Origin: Pantoea vagans
GTDB lineage: Bacteria > Pseudomonadota > Gammaproteobacteria > Enterobacterales > Enterobacteriaceae
Length of the DNA stretch: 64,000 nucleotides
Reading direction: 5' to 3'
Assembly: GCF_001506165.1 (NCBI RefSeq)
Contig: NZ_CP011427.1
Location: 2,170,001 to 2,234,000, forward strand
In this document: positions 9,157 through 19,393 of the stretch, in pieces
How positions within the stretch are numbered: position 1 is the stretch's first letter
Layout of the letters: every line of letters begins with the position of its first letter
The notes under the pieces: generated by a model
Told to the model about the DNA's origin: nothing
Database searches by the model: none
The model's input: the letters and a program-made list of their open reading frames with translations, nothing else
Translations under genes and position numbers: made by a program

Positions 9157-10113
9157 TCAGTAACCCATGCCTTTTTTGGTATCGAGCTGGGCCTGCGCAG
9201 AATCTGGCAGATACAGTTTCGATTCGGTCTTGATGATTTTTGGCGGCAAGGTGCCGTCTTTCTTGAATTTCTCCAGCGCGTCAAAGGCCGGACCGGCCAT
9301 ATTTGGCGTCAATTCAACGTTGGCATTGGCTTCTCCTGCCAGCATCGCTTTGTAGATATCTGGCACGCCATCGATTGAACCGGTCAGGATATCCTTGCCG
9401 GGTTTCAGGCCAGCTTCTTTGATCGCCTGAATCGCGCCGATTGCCATGTCATCGTTGTGGGCGTAAACCATGCAAATGTTCTTGCCGTTGTTCTCCGCCT
9501 TGATGAAGCTCTCCATGACTTCTTTACCCTTACTGCGGGTAAAGTCGCCAGACTGAGAGCGGATCACCTTAATGTTATTGTGGCCCGCGATGGCCTCCGC
9601 AAAGCCTTTCTTACGATCGATCGCGACGCTGGCACCCACCGTGCCCTGCAACTCAACCACGTTACACTGCTTATCACCCACCGTTTTAACCAGCCAGTCA
9701 CCAATCAACTTGCCTTCCAGCACGTTATCCGCCGTCACCACGGCCATATAAAGTGACTTGTCTTTCACCACGATGGCGCGGTCTAACAGGAACACCGGAA
9801 TCTTCGCGTCTTTCGCTTCTTCCAATACCGGTTCCCAGCCCGTTTGCACCACCGGCGCGATAAAGATCGCATCAACGCCCTGTGCAATGAATGAACGCAC
9901 CGCTTTGATTTGGTTTTCCTGCTTCTGTTGACCATCGGCGATTTTCAAAGTGATACCGCGCTTTTGCGCTTCACTTTTCGCCACGTTGGTTTCTGCTGAT
10001 CGCCATCCAGATTCCGAGCCAACCTGTGAGAAGCCCACCGTCATATCTGCAGCCAGTACAGATGCGCTGAGTGCTGAACTCACCATGGCGGTCAAGAGTA
10101 AACGTTTCCACAT
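9157..10113 (-). CDS. ytfQ: Galactofuranose-type periplasmic binding protein YtfQ
   Basis: 318 residues with a signal peptide (MWKRLLLTAMVSSALSASVLA then ADMTVGFSQVG). It belongs to the periplasmic binding protein family 1, with VDAIFIAPVVQTGWEPVLEEAK and the hinge-region VYAHNDDMAIGAIQAIKEAG. Closely matches E. coli YtfQ, which binds galactofuranose and galactopyranose. First gene of the minus-strand operon; the upstream region holds a LacI/GalR-type operator and a CRP-like site. Confidence 0.95.
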   Translation of the reverse strand: MWKRLLLTAMVSSALSASVLAADMTVGFSQVGSESGWRSAETNVAKSEAQKRGITLKIADGQQKQENQIKAVRSFIAQGVDAIFIAPVVQTGWEPVLEEAKDAKIPVFLLDRAIVVKDKSLYMAVVTADNVLEGKLIGDWLVKTVGDKQCNVVELQGTVGASVAIDRKKGFAEAIAGHNNIKVIRSQSGDFTRSKGKEVMESFIKAENNGKNICMVYAHNDDMAIGAIQAIKEAGLKPGKDILTGSIDGVPDIYKAMLAGEANANVELTPNMAGPAFDALEKFKKDGTLPPKIIKTESKLYLPDSAQAQLDTKKGMGY

Positions 10114-10342
10114 AATTTCATTCCTCTGAAGGGAGTGTGCTGTAGGGGTACAAAACGCGGATTAAGCCTGGCGCAAAAGGAAATAAACAAGCGCGACATG
10201 CCTCACAAATTAGAATGAATTAAAGGAGTTACGGAATTAGCCCCGTCAGAAGTCGTACCAGCTTTATGGACATTTCACCTGTGATTTATTTCAACTGCTG
10301 TTAAATAAAGGTAATAAACAGAATCGGTTATGTGCACAACAA

Positions 10343-10358
10343 CTGGAAGCGATTACAG
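10343..10358. promoter_or_regulatory. LacI/GalR-type operator candidate upstream of ytfQ
   Basis: CTGGAAGCGATTACAG has the central CG and inverted half-sites TGGAAGC / TGTAATC characteristic of GalR/GalS-like operators. It lies about 230 bp upstream of ytfQ, a galactose-type sugar transporter, which makes a Gal-family repressor plausible. No regulator gene is adjacent. Visual match only. Confidence 0.4.
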
Positions 10359-10409
10359 CTGCTACGTAAAGAATGGTTATGCGCTGTAGACGTGAGCAAT
10401 GATCAGAAT

Positions 10410-10425
10410 TGTGACTATTCGCACA
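10410..10425. promoter_or_regulatory. CRP-like site upstream of ytfQ
   Basis: TGTGA-CTATTC-GCACA matches nine of ten key positions of the CRP consensus TGTGA-N6-TCACA. It is about 300 bp from ytfQ and 365 bp from cnu. Catabolite control would fit a sugar importer, but the distance weakens the case. Confidence 0.35.
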
Positions 10426-10789
10426 CTATGTGATCGGTGGTTTCAAGAGCCGTGCATTAACTTGCAAACCAACTGGTAATAAATCAGCTAATTATGCGTA
10501 GCCTGATAAAGAAATAAGCCATTTAACGGACTAAAACAGGCAGAGAGAGACGAGATTTTGAGGGTGTGAGATTTTTTCACGCCCCCCCGAATATCAAGGG
10601 GCAATTTGCCTTAGATACAGTAAGAAATGGGCGTAAAAAAACAAGAAAGGGAGAAAAAATGCCTTTTGATAAACAAATTAGCTCGCCTTGTCTGATTTTT
10701 GAATTTTTTTAACGCTGACATATGGACTCTGGCCGTGTGCTCCCTATACTTGGGCACTTCCCAGTACTTTATTTTTTTAAATGGCAATC

Positions 10790-11005
10790 ATGACTGCGCT
10801 CGATTACCTGCTGAAATTCCGTAAAGTGAATAATCTCGATAGTCTGGAAAAGCTCTATGACCATCTCAATTATTCGCTGACCGATGATAATGACATCATC
10901 AATATGTATCGTGCCGCCGACCATCGCCGTGCTGAACTTGTTTCCGGCGGTCGCCTCTTCGATTTAGGCTGCGTGCCAAAATCTGTCTGGCGCTATGTAA
11001 TGTAA
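10790..11005 (+). CDS. cnu: Hha/YmoA-family nucleoid-associated modulator Cnu (YdgT)
   Basis: 71 residues from the ATG at 10790 ([13 protein letters not shown]), the same length as E. coli Cnu; a start 9 bp upstream would add three residues and neither has a strong ribosome site. The sequence carries [39 protein letters not shown], the all-helical Hha fold. It binds H-NS/StpA and modulates silencing of AT-rich genes. It sits immediately upstream of ydgK-rsx as in E. coli but has its own gap of about 100 bp. Confidence 0.93.
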   Translation: MTALDYLLKFRKVNNLDSLEKLYDHLNYSLTDDNDIINMYRAADHRRAELVSGGRLFDLGCVPKSVWRYVM

Positions 11006-11106
11006 TTGGATTTTCCTGCCTTTTTCTGCACTATTGCGTTGTCCATGTCGGGCGTGCCCCGTTTGGACATAATACGCCTTCTCTTATTCGTTACAGGATC
11101 TGCAAG

Positions 11107-11550
11107 ATGACCGAACCGGTGAACCCGCCGCGCATCGCTGGTTGGCTATTACTGCCGCTGGCTTGGCTGATAATGACCATGTTGACCAGTGCCCTGGTGG
11201 TGGCGATGTATCTCAGCCCGCTGTTCAACACCGAATTACGTGAAACCCTGTTTTCTCACGGTGGTCTGCTATTGACCCAATGGTCGATTTCCCTGCTCAC
11301 GGCTGGGCTGGTGTGGGTTTACAGTATTTGGGTGTGCTGGATTTTTTGTAAACGTTCGCGCCGCTTACCGCGTCATTACATTCTCTGGCTGCTGCTGACG
11401 GTGTTGTTAGCACTCAAAACCTTTGCCTTTACTCCAGTGCCCGATGGCAAAGCGATTCAGACCCTGCTGCTGTCGTTGCTGGCCGCCGCGGTGTTTGTTC
11501 CCTATCTCAAGCGCTCACAGCGCGTGAAACAGACGTTTATCCAGCCATAA
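11107..11550 (+). CDS. ydgK: DUF2569 inner-membrane protein YdgK
   Basis: 147 residues with four hydrophobic segments (for example IAGWLLLPLAWLIMTMLTSA near 10-30 and ILWLLLTVLLALKTFAF near 97-113). It corresponds by position and sequence to E. coli YdgK, function unknown. It lies 123 bp upstream of rsxA in the same direction. Beyond membrane location nothing about its role can be read from the sequence. Confidence 0.85.
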   Translation: MTEPVNPPRIAGWLLLPLAWLIMTMLTSALVVAMYLSPLFNTELRETLFSHGGLLLTQWSISLLTAGLVWVYSIWVCWIFCKRSRRLPRHYILWLLLTVLLALKTFAFTPVPDGKAIQTLLLSLLAAAVFVPYLKRSQRVKQTFIQP

Positions 11551-11673
11551 TGGTGCGAGTTTCGTCAGGAATTTAATTCTGAGTGCTCTCAACTGCCGCA
11601 CTTTTTGTGTAGAGGTTGAGATGCACCTCTCAATTCCGGATAATAGTCGCCTTTCGGCTTCCCAGGTTAAAAA

Positions 11674-12255
11674 ATGACCGATTACTTACTTCTCTTTATT
11701 GGCACCGTGCTGGTGAACAACTTCGTGTTGGTCAAATTTCTCGGCCTATGCCCGTTTATGGGCGTGTCAAAAAAACTGGAAACGGCCATTGGCATGGGAC
11801 TTGCCACCACTTTCGTGATCACCCTGGCGGCGATCTGCGCCTGGCTGGTGAACCACCTGATCCTGGTCCCGCTTGACCTGGTTTACCTGCGCACCCTGGC
11901 CTATATCCTGGTGATCGCGGTTGTCGTTCAGTTCACCGAAATGGTGGTGCGCAAAACCAGCCCGTCACTGTACCGCTTGCTGGGCATCTTCCTGCCACTG
12001 ATCACCACCAACTGCGCGGTATTAGGCGTGCCATTGTTGAGCGTTAATCTCAACCATACCTTCCTGCAGGCGGCGATCTATGGCTTTAGCGCCTCACTGG
12101 GCTTCTCGCTGGTGATGGTGCTGTTCGCCGGTATGCGTGAACGTCTGGTGCTGGCCAACGTGCCCGCGCCATTCAAAGGCAACTCTATTGCGCTGATCAC
12201 CGCAGGCTTGATGGCCTTGGCCTTTATGGGCTTTACCGGTCTGGTGAAATTCTAA
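11674..12255 (+). CDS. rsxA: Electron transport complex subunit RsxA
   Basis: 193 residues, six predicted membrane spans, matching RsxA/Rnf[30 protein letters not shown] and [21 protein letters not shown], including the conserved Cys of each of those blocks that is thought to bind a membrane-embedded cluster. The Rsx complex uses electron flow to reduce and switch off the SoxR redox sensor. First gene of rsxABCDGE-nth; its final base overlaps the rsxB start. Confidence 0.96.
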   Translation: MTDYLLLFIGTVLVNNFVLVKFLGLCPFMGVSKKLETAIGMGLATTFVITLAAICAWLVNHLILVPLDLVYLRTLAYILVIAVVVQFTEMVVRKTSPSLYRLLGIFLPLITTNCAVLGVPLLSVNLNHTFLQAAIYGFSASLGFSLVMVLFAGMRERLVLANVPAPFKGNSIALITAGLMALAFMGFTGLVKF

Positions 12256-12833
12256 TGACCGCGATTTGGATTGCTATTGTGGCATTAGCTGCGTTGGGCC
12301 TGGTATTCGGTGCCCTGCTTGGCTATGCCTCGCGTCGATTTGAAGTGGAAGAAGATCCGATCGTAGAACAGATCGACAGTATTCTGCCGCAAAGCCAGTG
12401 TGGCCAGTGCGGTTATCCGGGCTGTCGTCCGTATGCAGACGCCGTCGGCAACAACGGTGAAGCCATCAACAAGTGTGCGCCAGGCGGCGAGCAAACCATG
12501 CTTAAACTGGCTGCGCTGCTCAACGTCGAACCGCAACCGCTGGATGGTGGCGAAGAGGTGCAGGAGCCGATCCGCACCGTGGCGTGGATTGATGAAGCCA
12601 ACTGCATCGGCTGTACCAAATGTATTCAGGCTTGCCCGGTTGATGCGATTGTCGGCGCCACGCGCGCCATGCACACCGTGTTGAGCGACGTTTGCACCGG
12701 ATGCGATCTGTGCGTTGCCCCCTGCCCGACCGACTGCATTGAGATGCGTCCGGTTGCCACTACCACGGCCAACTGGAAGTGGAATCTCGACACCATTCCT
12801 GTACGGGTGATTCCGGTAGAAACTCATGCTTAA
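12255..12833 (+). CDS. rsxB: Electron transport complex iron-sulfur subunit RsxB
   Basis: 192 residues: N-terminal membrane anchor ([21 protein letters not shown]), a four-Cys Fis3-type cluster motif ([13 protein letters not shown] near 50-60), then two 4Fe-4S ferredoxin motifs ([15 protein letters not shown] and [15 protein letters not shown]). It relays electrons in the Rsx complex. The start overlaps rsxA by one base and the end overlaps rsxC by eight bases. Confidence 0.96.
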   Translation: MTAIWIAIVALAALGLVFGALLGYASRRFEVEEDPIVEQIDSILPQSQCGQCGYPGCRPYADAVGNNGEAINKCAPGGEQTMLKLAALLNVEPQPLDGGEEVQEPIRTVAWIDEANCIGCTKCIQACPVDAIVGATRAMHTVLSDVCTGCDLCVAPCPTDCIEMRPVATTTANWKWNLDTIPVRVIPVETHA

Positions 12834-15369
12834 TTTGTTAAACCTGTTCCGCAAAGAGAAACTGTGGGATTTTCAGGGCGGTATTCATCCGCCGGAAATG
12901 AAGACGCAGTCAAACGGTACGCCGCTGAGTCAGCTGCCGCTGCCTGAACAATTTATCATTCCACTCAAGCAGCACATTGGCCATGAAGGCGAGATTTGTG
13001 TCTCTCCTGGCGAGCACGTGCTGCGTGGCCAGCCGCTGACCTTCGGCGGTGGACGGATGCTGCCGGTGCATGCTCCCACCTCCGGCACCATCGAAGCTAT
13101 TGCGCCCCATATGACCGCGCACCCTTCGGGTCTTTCGGAACTGTGTATCTTCCTGCGCGCCGATGGCGAAGATCGCTGGACTACGCTCGATCCGCAACCT
13201 GACTTCCGCGCCCTGCCGCGTGAAGAGGTGGTGAAGCGCATCCATGATGCGGGTATCGCGGGTTTAGGCGGCGCGGGTTTCCCTACGGCGACTAAATTGC
13301 GTGGTGGTCTGCGTGGTGTAAAGACGCTGATTATCAACGCAGCCGAGTGCGAACCCTACATCACCGCGGATGACCGCTTAATGCAGGATTGCGCAGCGGA
13401 AGTGCTGGAAGGTTGTCGTATTCTCGCCTGGGTTTTACAGGCAGAGCGGGTGTTAATTGGCATAGAAGATAATAAACCTGAAGCCATTGCTGCACTGAAG
13501 CAGGCGTTGGGTGGCGATCGCGAATTGCAACTGCGCGTGATCCCAACCAAATATCCTTCTGGCGGTGCCAAGCAGTTGACGCAGATTCTTACCGGACGGG
13601 AAGTGCCACACGGCGGGCGCTCCACGGATATCGGCGTGCTGATGCAAAACGTCGGTACCGCCTGGGCGGTCAAACGCGCCATTGTCGATGGCGAGCCGAT
13701 CACCGAGCGCGTTGTGACGCTGACCGGTGAAGCGATTGCTCAGCCGCGTAACGTCTGGGGTCGTTTAGGCACGCCCGTCAGCCATCTGCTGCATCATGTC
13801 GGTTTCACTCCCAGCGCGCGCCAGATGGTAATAATGGGCGGCCCGTTAATGGGCTTTACCTTACCATCGCTGAATGTTCCGTTGGTGAAGATTTCGAACT
13901 GTATTCTGGCCCCCTCTGCCAGTGAGATGGGCAATAACGAAGAAGAGCAGTCCTGTATTCGTTGCAGCGCGTGTGCCGATGCGTGCCCAGCCAAATTGTT
14001 ACCGCAGCAGCTGTTCTGGTATAGCCAGGGCGGCGATCACGATAAAGCACGCGCGCATAATATTGATGACTGCATCGAGTGCGGTGCCTGCGCGTATGTC
14101 TGCCCGAGCAATATTCCATTAGTGCAATATTATCGCCAGGAGAAGGCCGAACTGCGTGCCATTGATCTGGAGGCGAAACGCACTGCCGAAGCCAAAGCCC
14201 GTTTTGAAGCCCGTCAGGCGCGTTTAGAGCGTGAAAAACTGGCACGCGAAGCCCGTCATGAGCAAGCCAAACAGCGCGTTGCCCGCACTGACCAGGGTGA
14301 ACTCGATGCGGCAGTGGAACGTGTGAAAGCGCGTCAGGCCAAAACCCCAGAGCAGGAGGCTGCCGAGCGCGAAGCACGTCATGCGCAGGCACTGGCTCAG
14401 CAAGCAGAAAAACAGGCTGAAACTCAGGCACTGAGCCACCAGTCAGGCGACCCGCGTAAAGCCGCGGTGGAAGCGGCGATTGCACGCGCTAAAGCTAAAA
14501 AGGCGTCTGCGCCGGAGCAACCTGCTGAGGCACCTGCTGCTGAAGGTGATCCGCGTAAAGCCGCTGACGAAGCGGCCATTGCACGTGCGAAAGCCAAGAA
14601 AGCGGCTGCCGCCGCTGAACAACCGGCTGATGCACCTGCTGCTGACATCGATCCGCGTAAAGCCGCTATCGAAGCGGCGATTGCACGTGCGAAAGCCAAG
14701 AAGGCAGCTGCCGCTGAACAACCGGCTGAGGCACCTCCTGCTGAAGCCGATCCACGTAAAGCCGCTGTCGAAGCGGCGATTGCGCGTGCGAAAGCCAAGA
14801 AAGCGGCTGCCGCCGCTGAACAACCGGTAGAAGCACCTGCTGCTGATGTCGATCCGCGCAAAGCCGCTGTCGAAGCGGCGATTGCGCGTGCGAAAGCCAA
14901 GAAGGCTGCTGCTGCTGAACAACCCGATGAGGCACCTGCTGCTGAAGTCGATCCGCGTAAAGCCGCCGTCGAAGCAGCGATTGCGCGTGCGAAAGCCAAG
15001 AAAGCGGCTGCCGCCGCTGAACAACCGGCTGATGCACCTGCTGCTGACATCGATCCGCGTAAAGCCGCTGTCGAAGCGGCCATTGCACGTGCGAAAGCCA
15101 AGAAAGCCGCCGCCGCTGAACAACCGGCTGATGTACCTGCTGCTGAGGTCGATCCGCGTAAAGCCGCCGTCGAAGCGGCGATTGCGCGTGCGAAAGCCAA
15201 GAAAGCCGCAGCCGCACAGCAGGCCGAAGTGCAATCTGAATCATCCCCTGAAGTGGAGGCTGCTGCCTCTCCTGACTCCGCCGACCCACGCAAAGCGGCA
15301 ATTGCTGCCGCGGTCGCCCGTGCCAAAGCGCGTAAAGCGCAGCAGCAGCCTTCGACGACTGAGGAATAA
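12826..15369 (+). CDS. rsxC: Electron transport complex subunit RsxC with expanded C-terminal repeats
   Basis: 847 residues, longer than E. coli RsxC (about 740). The N-terminal ~450 residues form the conserved flavin/NADH-binding core ([16 protein letters not shown] near 145; [14 protein letters not shown]) and two 4Fe-4S motifs ([12 protein letters not shown] and [12 protein letters not shown]). A charged helical linker follows, then nine Ala/Lys-rich repeats starting DPRKAA. The extra length is entirely in the repeats. The tail is probably cytoplasmic and of variable length between strains. The stop is directly followed by rsxD. Confidence 0.95.
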   Translation: MLNLLNLFRKEKLWDFQGGIHPPEMKTQSNGTPLSQLPLPEQFIIPLKQHIGHEGEICVSPGEHVLRGQPLTFGGGRMLPVHAPTSGTIEAIAPHMTAHPSGLSELCIFLRADGEDRWTTLDPQPDFRALPREEVVKRIHDAGIAGLGGAGFPTATKLRGGLRGVKTLIINAAECEPYITADDRLMQDCAAEVLEGCRILAWVLQAERVLIGIEDNKPEAIAALKQALGGDRELQLRVIPTKYPSGGAKQLTQILTGREVPHGGRSTDIGVLMQNVGTAWAVKRAIVDGEPITERVVTLTGEAIAQPRNVWGRLGTPVSHLLHHVGFTPSARQMVIMGGPLMGFTLPSLNVPLVKISNCILAPSASEMGNNEEEQSCIRCSACADACPAKLLPQQLFWYSQGGDHDKARAHNIDDCIECGACAYVCPSNIPLVQYYRQEKAELRAIDLEAKRTAEAKARFEARQARLEREKLAREARHEQAKQRVARTDQGELDAAVERVKARQAKTPEQEAAEREARHAQALAQQAEKQAETQALSHQSGDPRKAAVEAAIARAKAKKASAPEQPAEAPAAEGDPRKAADEAAIARAKAKKAAAAAEQPADAPAADIDPRKAAIEAAIARAKAKKAAAAEQPAEAPPAEADPRKAAVEAAIARAKAKKAAAAAEQPVEAPAADVDPRKAAVEAAIARAKAKKAAAAEQPDEAPAAEVDPRKAAVEAAIARAKAKKAAAAAEQPADAPAADIDPRKAAVEAAIARAKAKKAAAAEQPADVPAAEVDPRKAAVEAAIARAKAKKAAAAQQAEVQSESSPEVEAAASPDSADPRKAAIAAAVARAKARKAQQQPSTTEE
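14449..15366 (+). repeat. In-frame tandem repeats encoding the RsxC tail, alternating 99 and 102 bp
   Basis: Units begin with the Asp-Pro codons at 14449, 14548, 14650, 14749, 14851, 14950, 15052, 15151 and 15283. Lengths alternate 33 and 34 residues for the first seven, so the real repeating block is a 67-residue (201-bp) doublet: units ending AE(G/A/V) alternate with units ending AD(I/V). Unit eight is extended to 44 residues and unit nine is degenerate. The consensus core is [20 protein letters not shown]. Confidence 0.92.
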
Positions 15370-16428
15370 ATGGCTTTTCGTATCGCAAGTTCCCCTTATA
15401 CCCATAACCGCCGCAGCACTGGCAATATCATGCTGTTGGTGGTGCTGGCTGCGCTGCCAGGGATGGCCGCGCAATGGTATTTCTTTGGCATTGGTTTTCT
15501 GATTCAGGTGTTACTGGCCACAGCCACCGCGTGGATCACCGAAGGTACCATTCTGCGCCTGCGTAAAGCGCCGGTCGTGCCAACGCTGAGCGATAATTCC
15601 GCGTTACTGACTGCACTGCTGCTCGGCATTAGCTTGCCGCCGCTGGCCCCTTGGTGGCTGGTGGTGCTGGGTACCGTCTTCGCCATCGTGATCGCGAAAC
15701 AACTTTACGGCGGTTTGGGGCAGAACCCGTTCAACCCGGCGATGGTTGGCTATGTGGTGTTGCTGATCTCGTTCCCGGTACAGATGACCAGTTGGATGCC
15801 ACCTGACACGCTACAAGCCATCAAGCCTGGCTTGTTAGACTCGCTCAGTATGATTTTTACCCACCACACACTGGCGGGGGAAACCATGCAACAGCTACAA
15901 CTAGGCGTCGATGGCGTGAGCCAGGCTACACCGCTGGATACGTTCAAAACCGGTCTACGTGCGGGACACACCGCAGAGCAACTGCTGGCTGAGCCAATTT
16001 ACACCGGCGTGCTGGCGGGTCTGGGCTGGCAGTGGATTAACCTCGGCTATCTTCTGGGCGGCATGTTGCTGCTGGCGAAGAATGCGATTCGCTGGCACAT
16101 CCCGGTTAGCTTCCTGGTCTCACTGGCTTGTTGTGCCACCCTCGGTTGGCTGTTCTCGCCTGAATCGCTTAACTCACCGCTGATTCATCTGTTCTCCGGT
16201 GCCACCATGTTGGGCGCGTTTTTCATCGCCACCGATCCGGTCACGGCATCAACCACCAATCGTGGTCGTCTGGTGTATGGCGCACTGATTGGTTTACTCG
16301 TGTGGCTGATTCGCAGCTTTGGTGGTTATCCCGATGGCGTGGCGTTTGCCGTACTGCTGGCCAACATCTGCGTACCGCTGATTGATTACTACACCCAGCC
16401 GCGCGTTTACGGCCATCGCAAGGATTGA
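15370..16428 (+). CDS. rsxD: Electron transport complex subunit RsxD
   Basis: 352 residues, multi-span membrane protein of the NqrB/RnfD family. It contains [18 protein letters not shown] and the flavinylation region [12 protein letters not shown], where Thr carries covalent FMN in RnfD homologues. The ATG directly follows the rsxC TAA. The C-terminal half repeats hydrophobic spans ([20 protein letters not shown]). Confidence 0.95.
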   Translation: MAFRIASSPYTHNRRSTGNIMLLVVLAALPGMAAQWYFFGIGFLIQVLLATATAWITEGTILRLRKAPVVPTLSDNSALLTALLLGISLPPLAPWWLVVLGTVFAIVIAKQLYGGLGQNPFNPAMVGYVVLLISFPVQMTSWMPPDTLQAIKPGLLDSLSMIFTHHTLAGETMQQLQLGVDGVSQATPLDTFKTGLRAGHTAEQLLAEPIYTGVLAGLGWQWINLGYLLGGMLLLAKNAIRWHIPVSFLVSLACCATLGWLFSPESLNSPLIHLFSGATMLGAFFIATDPVTASTTNRGRLVYGALIGLLVWLIRSFGGYPDGVAFAVLLANICVPLIDYYTQPRVYGHRKD

Positions 16429-16430
16429 AG

Positions 16431-17063
16431 ATGATCGAAGCTATTCGTAAAAATGCGGTCACGCTGGCGGCATTTGCCGTGATCACCACCGGCGTGACGG
16501 CCGTGGTGAACTATGTCACCAAGCCGACGGTGGAGCACCAAACGGCCTTACAGCAAAAAAACCTGCTCGATCAGGTGGTGCCGACCGATCTGTATGACAA
16601 CCACATCCAGCAGGAGTGTTTTCTGGTCACGGATGCCGCCGCGTTGGGTAATGATAAACCCCATCATCTCTATCTGGCACGCAAAGGCGATCAACCCGTT
16701 GCGGCGGCGCTTGAGACTACCGCGCCAGACGGCTATTCTGGTGCGATTCAGATGCTGGTCGGTGCCGACTTTCATGGCAAAGTTCTGGGTGTGCGCGTGG
16801 TCGAACATCATGAAACACCTGGCCTTGGCGATAAAATCGAGCTGCGTATTTCGGACTGGATTAATAGCTTTAACGGTAAAGTGGTACACGGCGCCGACGA
16901 TAAGAATTTCGCCGTGAAAAAAGACGGCGGTGAATTCGACCAATTTACGGGTGCGACTATCACACCACGCGCGGTGGTCAATGCCACCAAACGCACTGCC
17001 CTGCTGATTGAAACGTTGCCAGCGAAGCTCGCTTCGCTGCCCGAATGTGGAGATGCCCAATGA
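16431..17063 (+). CDS. rsxG: Electron transport complex subunit RsxG
   Basis: 210 residues from the ATG at 16431, chosen because AAGGA sits six bases upstream and it matches the family start; a TTG at 16425 overlapping rsxD is less likely. One N-terminal membrane anchor, then a periplasmic FMN-binding domain with [27 protein letters not shown] and [17 protein letters not shown]; the Thr of SGAT/TGAT-type motifs carries covalent FMN. Its stop overlaps rsxE (ATGA). Confidence 0.94.
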   Translation: MIEAIRKNAVTLAAFAVITTGVTAVVNYVTKPTVEHQTALQQKNLLDQVVPTDLYDNHIQQECFLVTDAAALGNDKPHHLYLARKGDQPVAAALETTAPDGYSGAIQMLVGADFHGKVLGVRVVEHHETPGLGDKIELRISDWINSFNGKVVHGADDKNFAVKKDGGEFDQFTGATITPRAVVNATKRTALLIETLPAKLASLPECGDAQ

Positions 17064-17761
17064 GTGAAGCCAAAACCCTACTGGTCGGTGGCCTGTGGAA
17101 AAATAACTCCGCCCTGGTGCAGCTATTGGGCCTGTGCCCGCTGCTGGCCGTGACATCAACAGCCACTAACGCCCTTGGACTGGGTCTTGCCACCACGCTG
17201 GTGCTGACCATCACCAACAGTGCCATCTCTGCTTCCCGACGTTGGGTGCCAGCTGAAATCCGTATTCCTATCTACGTGATGATCATTGCTTCGGTGGTGA
17301 GCTGCGTTCAGATGCTGATCAATGCCTACGCTTACGGACTTTATCAGTCACTCGGGATTTTTATTCCCTTAATCGTAACCAACTGCATCGTTGTGGGTCG
17401 TGCTGAAGCGGTGGCATCAAAAAGCAGCATCCCGCTCTCGGCGCTGGACGGTTTTGCCATTGGCATGGGGGCAACCTGTGCCATGGTCACGCTGGGATCG
17501 ATTCGTGAACTAATTGGTAGTGGCACCCTGTTCAACGGTGCCGATCAGCTGCTGGGGCCATGGGCCAAAGCGCTGCGCATTGAGGTGTTCCATTTCGATT
17601 CACCGATGCTGCTGGCGATGCTGCCACCGGGTGCCTTTATCGGTTTGGGAATGTTGCTGGCAGGCAAATATCTGATCGATCAAAAGATGAAACAGCGTGC
17701 GGCTCATCGTGCCGCTGCCCCTGAAGCCGCACCGCAAGGTGAAACCGGGAAGGCAGTGTGA
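17060..17761 (+). CDS. rsxE: Electron transport complex subunit RsxE
   Basis: 233 residues from the ATG at 17060 ([19 protein letters not shown]), matching the E. coli start and overlapping the rsxG stop. Integral membrane partner and homologue of RsxA, with [22 protein letters not shown] and [23 protein letters not shown] lies upstream. Ends with a hydrophilic tail and overlaps the nth start. Confidence 0.95.
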   Translation: MSEAKTLLVGGLWKNNSALVQLLGLCPLLAVTSTATNALGLGLATTLVLTITNSAISASRRWVPAEIRIPIYVMIIASVVSCVQMLINAYAYGLYQSLGIFIPLIVTNCIVVGRAEAVASKSSIPLSALDGFAIGMGATCAMVTLGSIRELIGSGTLFNGADQLLGPWAKALRIEVFHFDSPMLLAMLPPGAFIGLGMLLAGKYLIDQKMKQRAAHRAAAPEAAPQGETGKAV

Positions 17762-18393
17762 ATAAAGATAAGCGTCTGCAAATTCTCACACGCCTGCGTG
17801 ATGAGAATCCGCACCCTACCACTGAGCTTTACTTCAGCTCGCCGTTTGAGTTGTTGATTGCCGTACTGCTCTCTGCGCAGGCCACGGACGTCAGTGTCAA
17901 TAAAGCCACGGCTAAGCTCTACCCGGTCGCCAATACCCCAGCGGCGATACTGGCGCTGGGTGTGGATGGCGTGAAAGAGTACATCAAGACCATCGGCCTG
18001 TTTAACAGCAAGGCTGAGAACGTGATTAAAACCTGCCGTATTCTGATTGAGCAACATGGCGGTGAAGTACCGGAAGACCGTGCCGCGCTGGAAGCGCTGC
18101 CAGGCGTAGGGCGCAAGACCGCCAATGTGGTGTTAAATACCGCCTTTGGTTGGCCGACCATTGCCGTGGATACCCATATTTTCCGCGTCAGCAACCGTAC
18201 CCGTTTTGCACCGGGTAAGAATGTCGAAGAAGTGGAAGATAAGCTGATCAAAGTGGTGCCCTCAGCCTTTAAAGTGGATTGCCACCACTGGTTGATTCTG
18301 CACGGTCGCTACACCTGTGTGGCGCGTAAACCTCGCTGTGGTTCCTGTCTGATTGAAGATCTGTGTGAGTTTGACGCCAAAACCGAACTCTGA
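17758..18393 (+). CDS. nth: Endonuclease III (DNA glycosylase/AP lyase) Nth
   Basis: 211 residues, same length as E. coli Nth, starting at a GTG that overlaps the rsxE TGA. It removes oxidised pyrimidines and cleaves at abasic sites. The helix-hairpin-helix with catalytic Lys reads [20 protein letters not shown], the catalytic Asp is in [11 protein letters not shown], and the C-terminal 4Fe-4S cluster uses C-X6-C-X2-C-X5-C ([17 protein letters not shown]). It is translationally coupled to rsx as in E. coli. Confidence 0.97.
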   Translation: MNKDKRLQILTRLRDENPHPTTELYFSSPFELLIAVLLSAQATDVSVNKATAKLYPVANTPAAILALGVDGVKEYIKTIGLFNSKAENVIKTCRILIEQHGGEVPEDRAALEALPGVGRKTANVVLNTAFGWPTIAVDTHIFRVSNRTRFAPGKNVEEVEDKLIKVVPSAFKVDCHHWLILHGRYTCVARKPRCGSCLIEDLCEFDAKTEL

Positions 18394-18397
18394 CGCA

Positions 18398-19366
18398 TTG
18401 CCGCCGCTACCCGAGCGCAACCTCGCGCTCTGGTATCGGCAATTCGGCGATCCTGCCCAAGTCCTGACGCTGGAATCCTCCCCCTTATCCCCGCTTGCCG
18501 AGGGTATGTTGCGCGTGCAAATGCACTTCGCGCCGGTTAACGCTTCCGATTTGATCCCGATTACCGGTGCCTATCGCCATCGTGTTGCGCCACCGCTGGT
18601 GGCTGGCTATGAAGGTGTCGGCACCGTTTTTGAGGCATCGTCAGAGATGCAACACCTTTTAGGGCAACGCGTATTACCGTTACGCGGCGCTGGATGCTGG
18701 CAGCGCTATGTTGATATTGATGCGCGGCTTGCGATCGCTGTGCCCAACGATATTCCTCATCAGCTTGCTGCCCGCGCCTATATCAATCCGCTTGCCGCCT
18801 TATTGATGCTGCAACAGTGGCCCGTGACCGGAAAAAATGTGTTGATCACCGCTGGCGGTTCTACCTGCGCACAGTTGCTGGCGCAGTGGGCCCTGCGTCA
18901 GGGTGCAAACCAGGTGGTGGTGGTGTTTCGTGCCGCCGAACATGCTGTACGTTTGCAGGCCATGGGTATGACGCCCATACAGGAATCAGCGCGAGATGCG
19001 TTGAAGGCCGTCAGCGCTGTCACAGACGTGGTGTTTGATGCGGTGGGCGGTGATGTCGGGCAGTTGATTTGGCAACAGCTTAATGAAAATGCGCAGTTTG
19101 TCGCTTATGGCGTGCTCAGCGGCAAGCCGGTGCAGGTAAAAGCAGCCCGGCCAGCACTGCACTGGTTCCATGTTCGGCACACATTGGGTGAGATTGGCAT
19201 GACGCAGTGGCAGCACCTGTTTGCGCAACTCTGGCCGTTGTTGCGTAACAGTGATTGTGGCGAGGTGGAAATATTCCCCCTGACGGAGTGGCGCGCAGCG
19301 ATCGACTGTTATCACCAGTCGGGTCGAGCACGGAAACCCTTATTGTGTTTTGATGAGTCAATATAG
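18398..19366 (+). CDS. Zinc-type alcohol dehydrogenase / quinone oxidoreductase family protein (MDR superfamily)
   Basis: About 322 residues. N-terminal GroES-like domain (ALWYRQFGDPAQVLTLE, APVNASDLIPITGAYRHR, VAGYEGVGTVFEA), then a Rossmann NAD(P)H domain (GKNVLITAGGSTCAQLLAQWALRQGANQ). No structural or catalytic zinc cysteines are evident, so a quinone-oxidoreductase or enoyl-reductase type activity is more likely than zinc alcohol dehydrogenase. The start is unclear: I use TTG 18398, four bases after nth; TTG 18353 and GTG 18365 would overlap nth. The gene is absent from this place in E. coli. Substrate unknown. Confidence 0.7.
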   Translation: MPPLPERNLALWYRQFGDPAQVLTLESSPLSPLAEGMLRVQMHFAPVNASDLIPITGAYRHRVAPPLVAGYEGVGTVFEASSEMQHLLGQRVLPLRGAGCWQRYVDIDARLAIAVPNDIPHQLAARAYINPLAALLMLQQWPVTGKNVLITAGGSTCAQLLAQWALRQGANQVVVVFRAAEHAVRLQAMGMTPIQESARDALKAVSAVTDVVFDAVGGDVGQLIWQQLNENAQFVAYGVLSGKPVQVKAARPALHWFHVRHTLGEIGMTQWQHLFAQLWPLLRNSDCGEVEIFPLTEWRAAIDCYHQSGRARKPLLCFDESI

Positions 19367-19393
19367 GGAAGGCCTAAAGGCCTTCCTCTGAGC

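Larger units (their letters stand above)
10114..10789. other. Intergenic region between divergent ytfQ and cnu
   Basis: 676 bp, AT-rich, with no gene I can support. It must contain the ytfQ promoter (minus) and the cnu promoter (plus). Two protein-binding-site candidates are listed separately. A hairpin GGGTGTGA / TCACGCCC is present near 10560-10582 with no adjacent T-run on either useful side; its role is unclear. Confidence 0.6.

Noticed and set aside
10559..10583. Terminator-like hairpin upstream of cnu
   Set aside because: No gene ends near it and no T-run follows on the strand where it would act.
14424..15326. 300-codon antisense ORF inside rsxC
   Set aside because: It mirrors the Ala/Lys-rich repeats of rsxC; low-complexity shadow.
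19368..19387. Hairpin GGAAGGCC-TAA-AGGCCTTCC between convergent genes as a terminator
   Set aside because: No T-run on either strand; may still be weak, but not listed.
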